A stretch of 64,000 bases of DNA. It comes from Rhodospirillales bacterium BBD 1991-14. Its GTDB lineage: Bacteria > Pseudomonadota > Alphaproteobacteria > Kiloniellales > Kiloniellaceae. Shown piece after piece: positions 55,496 through 63,754 of the stretch. The notes beneath the pieces were generated by a model. The model saw nothing but the letters and a program-made list of their open reading frames with translations, was not told where the DNA came from and did no database searches. The stretch is taken from positions 124,001 through 188,000 of the forward strand of contig LYSY01000009.1 in NCBI GenBank assembly GCA_001657395.1, given 5' to 3'. Numbering within the stretch: position 1 is the first letter of the stretch; each line of letters opens with the position of its first letter. The position numbers and the translations under genes are program-made.

Positions 55496-55653
55496 GCTGC
55501 GGGCTCACAAGCGCGCAACCAAAGGCGATTGGCCGCGCGCTTGACGAAGGCACGGAGGTTAGCGGCCCGCCTCCCGTTTCCGGCCGCGATGCGCCAATAG
55601 CGTTTGATCCTGTCGAAGAAGCGCGTATCTTCCGCTGGCCACGTTGCAATTCA
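55492..55653 (-). pseudogene. Remnant of an IS5-family transposase C-terminus
   Basis: Minus-strand translation upstream of the TAA at 55492 gives RFFDRIKRYWRIA, then AANLRAFVKRAANRLWLR, which matches the C-terminal end of IS5-family transposases (FFNKIKxxRRIATRYDK, FLAFVxLASIRIWLR). An in-frame TGA occurs about 54 codons upstream, so only the last 50 or so codons survive. The frame reads into the end of the amidase gene. No inverted repeats seen. Confidence 0.65.
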
Positions 55654-55721
55654 CGGTTCGCGTCGGGCTGACGATCCGAGATCGACACCAGGGATGAACA
55701 CGACCGGACCCGGAGACTGAT

Positions 55722-56567
55722 ATGACGACCGGCGTGTTTGCCATGGTGCTTGCCGCGGCTGTGTTGCATGCCGCATGGAACGCGTTGGTCAAGGTGAATG
55801 CCGACCGGCTTGTCATGATCGCGATCATGATGATGAGCCAGGTTGCGGTTGCCTTGCTGGTTGTTCCGTTCGTGGCATTTCCGACGCCGGAAAGCTGGCC
55901 GTACATCTGGGCCTCAACGGCTCTGAACACGGCCTACTGCGTGTTCCTGATCAATGCCTATCGTTATGGCGATCTGAGCCACGTCTATCCCATTTCCCGG
56001 GGCTCCGCGCCGCTGATCGTTGCAGTCATCTCCGTTGCAGTCGTGGGCGAAACGCTGAGTAGGCAGGCTGGCCTGGCGGTCGTCGTCATCGCGCTGGGGA
56101 TCATGAGCCTGGCTCTTACCCGTGGTGCGGAAGGCTTCAGGGACCCCAGGGCTCTGCTGTATGCCTTGGGTACGGGTGTGTTTATCGCAGGCTACACAGT
56201 CGTAGACGGGTTGGGCGCCCGTCTTGCCGAGAGTGCCCATAGCTACACGTTCTGGGTCCACCTCTTTAACGGGATTCCCATCACCTTGTTGGCGCTCTAT
56301 CTGCGCCGGGGTCAGGTTTTTGTGTCGCTGCGGAACACCTGGAAGGTCGGAGTGCTCGGCGGCGCCCTATCGCTGCTGGCGTATTGGATTGTCATCTGGG
56401 CAATGACGCAGGCGCCACTGGCGATGGTCTCCGCTGTCCGGGAGACGAGCATGGTTTTCGCCGTGCTCTTTGGCGTGTTCGTCCTCAAGGAACGCCTCGA
56501 CCTGGCGCGCGTGGCGTCCACAGCCATCACGTTGATCGGGACAGTCATGCTCAAGACGTCCAAGTGA
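55722..56567 (+). CDS. EamA-family DMT transporter
   Basis: A 281-residue membrane protein with ten helices and the EamA duplicated fold: AAVLHAAWNALVKVNADRLVM, AYRYGDLSHVYPISRGSAPLIVAVISVAVVGETLSRQAGLAVVVIALGIMSLAL, and RETSMVFAVLFGVFVLKERLDLARVASTAITLIGTVML. It follows the IS5 remnant and is set apart from the amidase operon by 226 bp, so it probably has its own promoter. Confidence 0.88.
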   Translation: MTTGVFAMVLAAAVLHAAWNALVKVNADRLVMIAIMMMSQVAVALLVVPFVAFPTPESWPYIWASTALNTAYCVFLINAYRYGDLSHVYPISRGSAPLIVAVISVAVVGETLSRQAGLAVVVIALGIMSLALTRGAEGFRDPRALLYALGTGVFIAGYTVVDGLGARLAESAHSYTFWVHLFNGIPITLLALYLRRGQVFVSLRNTWKVGVLGGALSLLAYWIVIWAMTQAPLAMVSAVRETSMVFAVLFGVFVLKERLDLARVASTAITLIGTVMLKTSK

Positions 56568-57024
56568 GCGCTGTTCCGAACGCGGCCGGTGGCGGTGCTT
56601 GCGCAACGCGCCTGCACCGCAGCCTACCTTGCAATCCATGAATACACGGCCTGTTCCGTGACGTTGATGCCGCCAAGGAAAAGCGGCCCCGGGTAAGTAC
56701 CCGGGGCCGAAAGGGCTAATCGTGGCTTTAAGGTAGGTCCCACGGCTAAGGTCGCTGACGCCGTATCGAACCTAGTACTGGCAAAGCAGTGAGTAGAATG
56801 TAGCAGCAGATCAGATGGAAATCAATAGAAATGCCAATAATTAACCATGTAAATTAAGTATTTAACTATAAAATCGTTTCGATTTTTTCTTAAATTCGAT
56901 CATTTACTTTAGAGGTTCTTGATTCTCCACGGTGATTTTTTCAAAACCCATTTGCCGGATCTGCGATCCGGCGGCGCGTTAACGTTTCGCGGTTCCGGCA
57001 ACGAGGAGCGGCGGGGGGTTCGCT
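56568..57024. other. Intergenic region with strong GC hairpin
   Basis: 457 bp without a convincing gene. At 56684-56709 a perfect 12-bp stem CGGCCCCGGGTA / TACCCGGGGCCG with a 2-nt spacer follows the EamA stop by about 117 bp and is probably the transcription terminator, although it lacks a T-run. The rest (56810-56930) is AT-rich, at odds with its surroundings. Confidence 0.55.
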
Positions 57025-57564
57025 TCAGAGACCGCGCCAGATCCCCTGCCTGGCTGCCCGCGCGGCGTCTTCCTGTTCGGCATAGGGGGCGGTGCCGGTC
57101 CGGTTGACGTCAGGACGGTTGATGTTGGCCGGGGCGGCCCGCGCCCAGCCCTGCTCGACCAGCCAGGCGTTGAGCTCCGGCCCGCCCGGGCCGCCGAGGT
57201 CGCAGACGACCGCGGCATCCTCACCGGTCGCCCTGGCTGGATTCGGGGCCAGATCCGGGGCCGGCCGGCAGTGCACCCAGTGGTTGGCGATGCGGTTGCG
57301 GGCGGCCCAGAGCGCTTCCTGCCCGCAGGCCCAGACCAGCGTGCCGACCTTGCAGGTCTGGGTGCCGGGGATGCCCTGCAGCCCGAACAGCCGGACCTGC
57401 CGGCCGGCGAAGTCGAGCGTCGCTGTGTCGATCACCTGAGGGCGCCGGCCCTCCACCTGCGCGGCCGTCGGAGCGGGCGCAGCCAGCATTATGGCGAGGG
57501 CCATGGCGAGGGAGAGGGCGGAGCACAGCGCCAGCCGTCTGGGGGCGGGAGGGGAATCGATCAT
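57025..57564 (-). CDS. Exported thermonuclease-like (SNase) protein
   Basis: A 179-residue protein with a signal peptide (hydrophobic 10-30, cleavage near PTAAQ) and an SNase-like OB core: RPQVIDTATLDFAGRQVRLFGLQGIPG, GTLVWACGQEALWAARNRIANH, and a C-terminal AWLVEQGWARA. The Asp/Glu/Arg triad of true staphylococcal nuclease is only partly recognisable, so catalytic activity is uncertain. It is divergent from the FliN-like gene. Confidence 0.75.
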   Translation of the reverse strand: MIDSPPAPRRLALCSALSLAMALAIMLAAPAPTAAQVEGRRPQVIDTATLDFAGRQVRLFGLQGIPGTQTCKVGTLVWACGQEALWAARNRIANHWVHCRPAPDLAPNPARATGEDAAVVCDLGGPGGPELNAWLVEQGWARAAPANINRPDVNRTGTAPYAEQEDAARAARQGIWRGL

Positions 57565-57721
57565 GCCGGTGAGCCTGCCACAGGCCGATTGCAAGGCTAA
57601 GCCCCATATTCCTGCACCATGCTTACGCTTCGTTAACTATGGCTGAGAGAATGATAGAGCGTGGGGGGGCCGTGGGCGCGGAGCGCCGGCCCCTTCGGGA
57701 TCGAACCGCGTGGATCTGACG

Positions 57722-58120
57722 ATGGCGAGCGAGGACGCAGAGCTGGATACCGAGGCCGCCTCGGAGGGCGAGGATGCCGTCGACCAGGAGGCCATGATGG
57801 CTGAATGGGAGGCCATGGCCGAAGAGGAGGAGGCCGACGAGGCCGCGGAGGAACCGGGCGGCGACACCGGTCCCGCGGAGAAGATCCCGGCCATCCATGA
57901 GGTCTCGCTGGAGGCCTATGCCATCCTCGGCACAGCTTCCATGCCGGTCAGCCAGCTGTTGCGCATGGGCCGCGGTGCCGTCGTCGAGCTGGAAACCGGG
58001 CTGGGCGACGAGATCGAGATGCGCATCAACGACCAGCTCGTCGCCAAGGGCGAGGTCGTGGTTGTCGAGGACCGCATCGCCATCGAAGTCTCGGAAATCG
58101 TGAAGCGCGAAGGCAGCTGA
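57722..58120 (+). CDS. fliN: FliN/SpoA-domain flagellar switch protein
   Basis: A 132-residue protein with a strongly acidic N-terminal half (EDAELDTEAASEGEDAVDQE, then AEEEEADEAAEE) and a C-terminal SpoA domain: AILGTASMPVSQLLRMGRGAVVELETGLGDEIEMRINDQLVAKGEVVVVEDRIAIEVSEIV, typical of FliN. An alternative GTG start at 57710 is possible. No other flagellar gene is in the window, so it is an orphan or a paralogue. Confidence 0.85.
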   Translation: MASEDAELDTEAASEGEDAVDQEAMMAEWEAMAEEEEADEAAEEPGGDTGPAEKIPAIHEVSLEAYAILGTASMPVSQLLRMGRGAVVELETGLGDEIEMRINDQLVAKGEVVVVEDRIAIEVSEIVKREGS

Positions 58121-58228
58121 CCGAAGGCCGAGCAGCAGGCGCGGCGATCGCTCCGCCAGCCATCAGCTACATAGGCATACCGGAACGGAACGCCCCGGAA
58201 CAAAACGCTGGGGTGTTGGGCAGCGGCC

Positions 58229-58579
58229 TCAGGCAGCCGTCACGTCGGAACTCGGAAGTCCCTGACGCAGGCAGTGCGAAATCAGGCGCAGGGCGGAGTC
58301 GGTCAGAGCAAAGGCGATGCCCATGCTCGTGCCGTCATGCCACATGCAGGTGCCGCTGATCTCGCCGGCCTCTGAATGTTCGAAGCTGACATCGGACGGC
58401 GGGGGCATGCCGCCTTCAAACCGCAGCTTGGCGCCGCCGATCGAGACGTCCTCAAGGCTTCCCCGATACTGCTTGCCGGCGGCAGTCAGCGTAATGGGCT
58501 CCTGGCGCGGCAGAACGAAGCGCAGCGAGCGCCGCCGCTCAAAATCACGCAAGTGCTCCGGACCAACCTTCGAGCTCAT
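58229..58579 (-). CDS. PilZ-domain protein
   Basis: A 116-residue protein with a c-di-GMP-binding PilZ fold: the RxxxR motif in FERRRSLRFVLP near residue 14, and the second motif DVSIGGAKLRFEG (D/NxSxxG) near 45. Both c-di-GMP motifs are intact. ATG 58579 has GGGAG 7 nt upstream. It is convergent with the fliN gene, which hints at motility or switch control. Confidence 0.85.
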   Translation of the reverse strand: MSSKVGPEHLRDFERRRSLRFVLPRQEPITLTAAGKQYRGSLEDVSIGGAKLRFEGGMPPPSDVSFEHSEAGEISGTCMWHDGTSMGIAFALTDSALRLISHCLRQGLPSSDVTAA

Positions 58580-59037
58580 CTGAACTCCCATTCGCAGCCA
58601 TTGGGCATAACCTAGCGATTGATGGTAGACGCCCATTTATTAACAGGACACTAATTCCGGATCTGAAAATGAGAATAACCATGCTGAACGAAAGAGGTCT
58701 CATAGATACGATTGTTCACTGCGTGTATTCGCCTGGGGCTTTCCCGTGATTATTCTGTGTCTGAAAAAGAATTCGCCAGACCGGCACATTGTTGCCGCGA
58801 TTCGGGCTGGTATAGGTTCTCATTCTCAACCGCAGGCCGCATAGAAAACGGAGTTTTTTGCTCGCTTGCGTGGTGGGGCATTTTCGGGTGGCGCCATTCA
58901 ACTTCCAGCCCGAGGCCGGGAGCGCAGGTTGATCGACCGGCAGAAGAAGGCGTTGGACGAATCGGTCGCGGAGGCGTAGTCAGGCTGAGGAGGCCCGCAG
59001 GGATGGGTGCCGGACACACTAAGGAGAACACCAGAGC
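58580..59037. other. Long intergenic region between PilZ and YajQ genes
   Basis: 458 bp with no gene or repeat I can support. It is AT-richer in its first half and holds the PilZ promoter; the strong ribosome-binding site AAGGAG of yajQ ends it. Confidence 0.4.
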
Positions 59038-59523
59038 ATGCCTTCGTTTGACATCGTCTCTGAAACCGATCTCACCGAGGTGGACAACGCCGTCGCGGGC
59101 ATGCAGCGGGAGATTGGCCAGCGCTACGATTTCAAGGGCTCGAAATGCTCGATCGAGCGCAAAGACAGCGTCCTGACCATCATGGCCGACGACGATCTGA
59201 AGCTGCGGCAGATGCATGATCTGCTGAGCACCTATCTGACGCGGCGGAAGGTCGATCCCGGCGCCTGCGACCTGGGCACCCCGGAAAAGGCGGGCGGCAA
59301 CATGATCCGCCAGACCGTGACCATCAAGCAGGGTATCGCGCAGGATCTGGGGAAGAAGATCGTCAAGGAGCTCAAGTCGAGCAAGCTGAAGGTCCAGGTG
59401 GCCATCCAAGGCGACACCCTGCGGGTCACGGGCAAGAAGCGCGACGATCTGCAGGACGCCATTGCCCTGGTCAAGGACATGGGGATCGACCAGCCCCTGC
59501 AGTACGAGAATTTCCGAGACTAG
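59038..59523 (+). CDS. yajQ: YajQ-family nucleotide-binding protein
   Basis: A 161-residue protein matching YajQ closely: MPSFDIVSETDLTEVDNAV, REIGQRYDFKGSKCSIE, VTIKQGIAQDLGKKIVKELKSSKLKVQVAIQGDTLRVTGKKRDDLQ, PLQYENFRD. Members bind cyclic di-GMP or other nucleotides in some species. AAGGAG precedes the start at good spacing. Confidence 0.96.
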   Translation: MPSFDIVSETDLTEVDNAVAGMQREIGQRYDFKGSKCSIERKDSVLTIMADDDLKLRQMHDLLSTYLTRRKVDPGACDLGTPEKAGGNMIRQTVTIKQGIAQDLGKKIVKELKSSKLKVQVAIQGDTLRVTGKKRDDLQDAIALVKDMGIDQPLQYENFRD

Positions 59524-59703
59524 CGTCTGCACCCGGTTGAAGGGCGTTCCGCAGGCCGGCGAGGGGGCTGGCCGGCACACCGGTCAGTTGAAGTAACCTC
59601 CTGTTAACCAAAGAGAATCGCAGCGCGCTAGTGTTTCGCGATTACACCGGTTCTGTTTACTCCATGGTTACGTTTCCAGGGGAAGCTGTTGGGAACCGCC
59701 AGA

Positions 59704-60042
59704 ATGACGGAGCCCCCCCCAATGGCTGTTTTGCCTATTGGTCACCAGGAGTTCACCAGGGCAGATATCCATGTCCTGCTGAACAAGGGTTGTGAAATGG
59801 TCGATCGCGGTCTGGCCGGCGCCTGCGTGCCGGTGGAGACCGAGGCCGGCGAACTGGTGATCGCTCTGCTCGACTATGACCATCAATGCCTGATCTGCGC
59901 CTTCGGCAAGTCGCAGGGCTGGTACTACGCCCTGGACGCCGCCTGGCAGCCCCTGGCGCAGGGGCAGTTGATCGATGATGTGCTTGCGGTCCTGCCGGGT
60001 GCCCTGGAAGCGCACCGCCCGGCGGCTGCCAACGCCTGCTAG
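59704..60042 (+). CDS. Conserved-looking hypothetical protein
   Basis: A 112-residue cytosolic protein, not recognised. It reads like a small alpha/beta protein: HQEFTRADIHVLLNKGCEMVDRGLAG, LVIALLDYDHQCLICAFGKSQGWYYAL. It lies upstream of the Sel1-repeat gene by 13 nt, so the two are probably one unit. Confidence 0.65.
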   Translation: MTEPPPMAVLPIGHQEFTRADIHVLLNKGCEMVDRGLAGACVPVETEAGELVIALLDYDHQCLICAFGKSQGWYYALDAAWQPLAQGQLIDDVLAVLPGALEAHRPAAANAC

Positions 60043-60055
60043 CCGGAGCGCTGCC

Positions 60056-60862
60056 ATGACGGCCCTTGGCCGCAGCCGCAGCCCGGGAGCGCGCCTGACG
60101 CCCCTGCGCCGGAGCGTGCGCGGGCTGCTGCCCGGTTTTCCTGTTCTGATGCTGCTGGTGCTGGCCTGCGGCGGCGCAGCCACGCGCGCCGCGGAGCCAG
60201 GCAGCGCGCCAGGAAATCCGGCGTCTGATCCGGCGCCCCAGGCTTCGGCCCCGGCCAAGGCCGAAAGCGGCGCCGGAGCCGGCCCCTCCGAAGGCTCTCC
60301 CTGGGAGCACGATCTTTGGAGCGGCGCCACGACGATGATGCGTATCTACGTCTGTTCCCATGCCAGGCGGACGCCGACGTGGTGTGCCGAGGAGCGGACG
60401 CTGCCGTCGAAAGCGCCGCTGCCCGATGAGCAGGGGCCGCCGCTCGCGGAGGAGGATGCGGCCTGGCTGGCCTTCCTCGAGCAGGCCGATCCGGCGGCGC
60501 TGTCAGCGGACGAAGTCGATGTCATCCGCCAGCGGGCGGTGCAGCGGCGCGATCCCCAGGCGATGGAGATCCTCGGCTTCCTCTATGCGCAGGGTGCCTC
60601 GGTCCGCCGCGACTACGCGGAGGCCTACCGCTGGTACGGCCGCGCCTATCTCGCCGGCGAGCGCCGGGTGCGCGCCAACATGGATGTGGTCTGGGCCCTG
60701 CTGCAGAAACACGACCTTCCCGCCGCCCTGGCGCTGACCCGCGAGTTCAATGCTCTGGCTGAGGGCCAGCAATTACCGGTGGCTATAGAGAGCCCGAAAC
60801 CGGGGCCGGTTGCCGGCGAGCCGGCCGTTCCGCGTGACGAACAGGATCCTACGGGCCTATAG
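60056..60862 (+). CDS. Exported Sel1/TPR-like repeat protein
   Basis: A 268-residue protein with an N-terminal signal peptide (hydrophobic 29-45, LACGGAATRAAEP) and a Pro/Ala-rich linker. Sel1-like repeats lie near 165-215: AMEILGFLYAQGASVRRDYAEAYRWYGRAYLAGE. A likely periplasmic adaptor protein; partner unknown. Overlaps no other gene and follows the hypothetical at 59704. Confidence 0.78.
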   Translation: MTALGRSRSPGARLTPLRRSVRGLLPGFPVLMLLVLACGGAATRAAEPGSAPGNPASDPAPQASAPAKAESGAGAGPSEGSPWEHDLWSGATTMMRIYVCSHARRTPTWCAEERTLPSKAPLPDEQGPPLAEEDAAWLAFLEQADPAALSADEVDVIRQRAVQRRDPQAMEILGFLYAQGASVRRDYAEAYRWYGRAYLAGERRVRANMDVVWALLQKHDLPAALALTREFNALAEGQQLPVAIESPKPGPVAGEPAVPRDEQDPTGL

Positions 60863-60897
60863 AGTTTAGTCTTGTATCGAGAGATTGGTTCTTGAAG

Positions 60898-61626
60898 ATG
60901 GCGTTTACCAGCGAAGTGTCAGGACAGCTAAAGTACTATGTTTATCGGCTGATAGATCCACGCAACGGTGAGACCTTTTACGTCGGCAAGGGGAAGGGAA
61001 ACAGGATCTTTCAGCACATTGCCGAGAAACTCGATCCAAGCGCTGATAAGCTTTCTGAAAAGCTGCAAAGAATACACGATATCAAGCTTGCAGGCCTCGA
61101 AGTCGGCCACGTCATTCACCGGCATGGTTTGGATCAAGCAGCGGCATTCGAGGTTGAAGCTGCCCTGATCGACGCTTACCCAGGTGTCACCAACACGGTG
61201 ACTGGGCATGGAGGAAACGACAGGGGCGTAATGCATGCGGATGAGATAACTGCCCGCTACCAGGCTCCTATCGCCGAATTCAAGCATCGCTTGGTCATAA
61301 TAAACATCAATCAAACCGCATCTGAGCAACCGCTTTACGAAGCCGTCCGCTATGCGTGGAAGTTGGATCCGAAGAAGGCGGGCAAAGCGGACTATGTGCT
61401 TGCTGTTGTAAGGGGGCTAATTGTTGGTGCCTTTGATGTGGATGAGTGGCTGAAAGCCACACCGGAGAATTTCCCAGGCAGGGGTCAAGAGCTTGAAGGC
61501 CGTTGGGGGTTTGTTGGAAAAGAAGCCCATAATGATGTTTGGGATCACTATCGGAACAAACGATTGCCTGACGAGTTCCGTAAGAAGGGGGCTGCAAATC
61601 CGATCCGCTATGTCGGCCTGGGATGA
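60898..61626 (+). CDS. GIY-YIG nuclease-domain protein (LEM-3-like)
   Basis: A 242-residue protein with an N-terminal GIY-YIG-like domain: YYVYRLIDPRNGETFYVGKGKGNRIFQHI carries the YVGKG signature, followed by EVEAALIDAYPGVTNTVTGHGG. Similar to LEM-3-like nucleases. The C-terminal part (AVRYAWKLDPKKAGKADYVLAVVRGLIVGAFDV, NPIRYVGLG) is typical of phage or defence-related members. Base composition is clearly lower in GC than its neighbours, which suggests horizontal transfer. Start ATG 60898 chosen; a TTG two codons earlier is also possible. Confidence 0.82.
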   Translation: MAFTSEVSGQLKYYVYRLIDPRNGETFYVGKGKGNRIFQHIAEKLDPSADKLSEKLQRIHDIKLAGLEVGHVIHRHGLDQAAAFEVEAALIDAYPGVTNTVTGHGGNDRGVMHADEITARYQAPIAEFKHRLVIININQTASEQPLYEAVRYAWKLDPKKAGKADYVLAVVRGLIVGAFDVDEWLKATPENFPGRGQELEGRWGFVGKEAHNDVWDHYRNKRLPDEFRKKGAANPIRYVGLG

Positions 61627-61979
61627 AGACCGGTAGCCGAAAGGCTGGTGGAATAAGATGGGCGGGGAAGCGGTCCAACCGACAGTGGGCCAACAAACTC
61701 GAGCCCTTAAACAGTCGGTCAGGCTCAATCTGTTGCATATGTGCACCAGCCGACTGCCCATGAATTAGAATAGGTGATTAAATTTTCGGCAACTGGAAAT
61801 TTTGCTTTGTAGGTTGCCGTTGAAATGGCCATATTAATGAGGTGAATCGGCGCTGCGCGTCATTCACAACGCCCTTCGGGCGTTTCCTCCCTAAACTTGG
61901 GCCACCCGAGCGGTGGCCCTTTTTGTGTCCGGACGTTGTCCCGCCGACGGCGGTCTGACCGCCCCTCACAGCGCCGGTT
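61627..61979. other. AT-rich intergenic region with hairpins
   Basis: 353 bp without a gene. It holds a hairpin AACGCCC / GGGCGTT at 61868-61884 and the terminator listed next; upstream is an IR with arms CGGCAAC and GTTGCCG (about 61783-61824). It probably marks the end of a transferred segment, but I see no attachment site or tRNA. Confidence 0.5.
61899..61924 (+). terminator. Rho-independent terminator
   Basis: Perfect 8-bp stem GGGCCACC / GGTGGCCC with a 5-nt loop followed by TTTTT. It stands 273 bp after the GIY-YIG gene and close to the end of the convergent esterase gene. Confidence 0.85.
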
Positions 61980-62984
61980 CTAGGCCAACGCTTTGGCGAG
62001 AAACGGCAGGCTCAGGTCCATGCGGTAGTCGACGGAGGAGTGGTTGTCGGCAAACTCCTCGTAGACATGCTCGATCCCTGCGGCCTTCAGCTTTCGGTGC
62101 AGGCGCCGGGCGCCATAGACCAAGTCGTACTGGTCGATGTCGCCGCAGTCGATCCACAGCGCCTTCAATTGCTTCAGGTTGGCGCCGTGGCTGTCGGCCA
62201 GGGTCACCGGGTCCCAGCGCCGCCAGTTCTGCCAGCGCTCCTCGATCAGTTCGCAGGTCTCCAGGTCGACCGGCAGGCGCACGCCGCAGAACGCGCTGGG
62301 GTCCGGGTCGTAGGTCGCGCACATGGCGAGCGTCATTAGCAGATGGATGTCGTCGCCTTTCCACTTCGGGCCCGATTCGAAGTCCTTGATGAAGGCTTCG
62401 ATGGACCCTTTCTTGGCGATGGCCCGCAGCATCGCCGGCATGTCCCGGAGATAGCAGAGCTCGAAGCCCATGTCGCCGGAGTGGCAGGCGGCGGCGGCCC
62501 AGACGTCCGCGCGCCGCAGGGCATGGACGATGGCGCCGTAGCCGCCGGAGGACTTGCCGAAGACGCCGCGCCGCCCGTCGCCGCCGCAGCCGAAGCGCTG
62601 CTCCACCAGCGGCACAACCTCGTCGATCAACACATCCTCCCAGGGGCCGAGCGCTTCGGAATTGATGTACTGGTTGCCGCCCAGACGGGTGAAGCAGTCC
62701 GGGAAGGCGACGGCCGCCGGCGGCATGGCGCCGCTTGCGATCAGGCGGTCGAGACGCTCCGGCACGTTCTCGCCGAAGTTCTTCCAGTTCACATGAGCCG
62801 GGCCTCCGGCGGTGAAGCCGACAAGGTCGACCAGCAGCGGCAGCCCGGCACCGTCGTGGCCTTCCGGGATGTAGACCGGGACGTCACGGATGTGGGGGTC
62901 GCCCAGGAGATTTCCGCGCAGCAGCGCCGAGTCCAGAACCAGGGTGTGAAGGCTGCCTCGCTGGGCGCTGTGGTCTCTGCGCAT
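61980..62984 (-). CDS. Alpha/beta-hydrolase (esterase D/feruloyl-type)
   Basis: A 334-residue alpha/beta hydrolase. The nucleophile elbow is GVFGKSSGGYGAIVHAL near residue 144, the acidic residue is likely in the WIDCGDIDQYD region and the His in FADNHSSVDYRM near 319. The segment ALLRGNLLGDPHIRDVPVYIPEGHD is typical of esterase-D-like putative esterases. Substrate unknown; no signal peptide. Confidence 0.85.
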   Translation of the reverse strand: MRRDHSAQRGSLHTLVLDSALLRGNLLGDPHIRDVPVYIPEGHDGAGLPLLVDLVGFTAGGPAHVNWKNFGENVPERLDRLIASGAMPPAAVAFPDCFTRLGGNQYINSEALGPWEDVLIDEVVPLVEQRFGCGGDGRRGVFGKSSGGYGAIVHALRRADVWAAAACHSGDMGFELCYLRDMPAMLRAIAKKGSIEAFIKDFESGPKWKGDDIHLLMTLAMCATYDPDPSAFCGVRLPVDLETCELIEERWQNWRRWDPVTLADSHGANLKQLKALWIDCGDIDQYDLVYGARRLHRKLKAAGIEHVYEEFADNHSSVDYRMDLSLPFLAKALA

Positions 62985-63183
62985 GATGCTGTTCCCTGCT
63001 GCGGTCTTGGTCGCGTTCCTGTCTATGGCCTTTGCCGGCGCTTATCAACTGACGGGGTCAACTGAAGGGGCCGATCAACGCAAAGCGGGATTTGGAGTGT
63101 AGGTCGGCCACAGGGTGATCTATTAGGATGCAGCACCATTCAGGGTCCAAGAAGCGGAAGCAATCGGTGGAAAGGCAGTTTCA

Positions 63184-63747
63184 GTGATCAGCCTCATACC
63201 TCTCAGCGAAGGCGAGCAGAACGGTCTGGTCGCCTGGTTCGATGCGTACCGACACCAACTCGATGAAGACGGGCTCGTGTCCGGCCACATCGACGACATC
63301 CTGTCCTTGAAAATCCCCCGCGACCAATGGCTCGTGAAATCCCTGAGCCTGTTTCCCGAAGCCGTCCGCTACGCGTGCGATCGTGGGATAGCCGTCAGTA
63401 CGTTGCCCATGCTGCACGTCCCGCTCGGCGATGCGGACAGAATGATGCTCTGGGAGGGCACTGACCGCTACGATGCGCTCCTGGGCACCGAGCCGCCGAG
63501 CATCTACCTCATCAAGCGATCACTCGCCATCACCATGGATTGGAGGGACAGCGAGGAATACACGGTTCCGATCGGTCCCCTCGCAAGCCGCTACGAGCAA
63601 GCCGGATATACCACCGAGTACAGATGTTTTCGGTTCCGGTCGGCGCTTCGTCTTGGCGATGAGCAGTTTCACCGAGGTCTTGAGGTGAAGTACTTCCCGC
63701 CGGAACTGCGCTCCGGCGCGGACGCGTTAAGCTTGACTGCGGTGTAG
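63184..63747 (+). CDS. Hypothetical protein
   Basis: A 187-residue protein, not recognised. It starts with GTG (MISLIPLSEGEQNGLVAWF), shows no signal peptide or membrane segment, and has a central segment PPSIYLIKRSLAITMDWRD. Codon use looks slightly less GC-rich than its neighbours. It lies 7 bp before the flavoprotein gene on the same strand, though co-transcription is only inferred. Confidence 0.6.
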   Translation: MISLIPLSEGEQNGLVAWFDAYRHQLDEDGLVSGHIDDILSLKIPRDQWLVKSLSLFPEAVRYACDRGIAVSTLPMLHVPLGDADRMMLWEGTDRYDALLGTEPPSIYLIKRSLAITMDWRDSEEYTVPIGPLASRYEQAGYTTEYRCFRFRSALRLGDEQFHRGLEVKYFPPELRSGADALSLTAV

Positions 63748-63754
63748 AGCGGCC

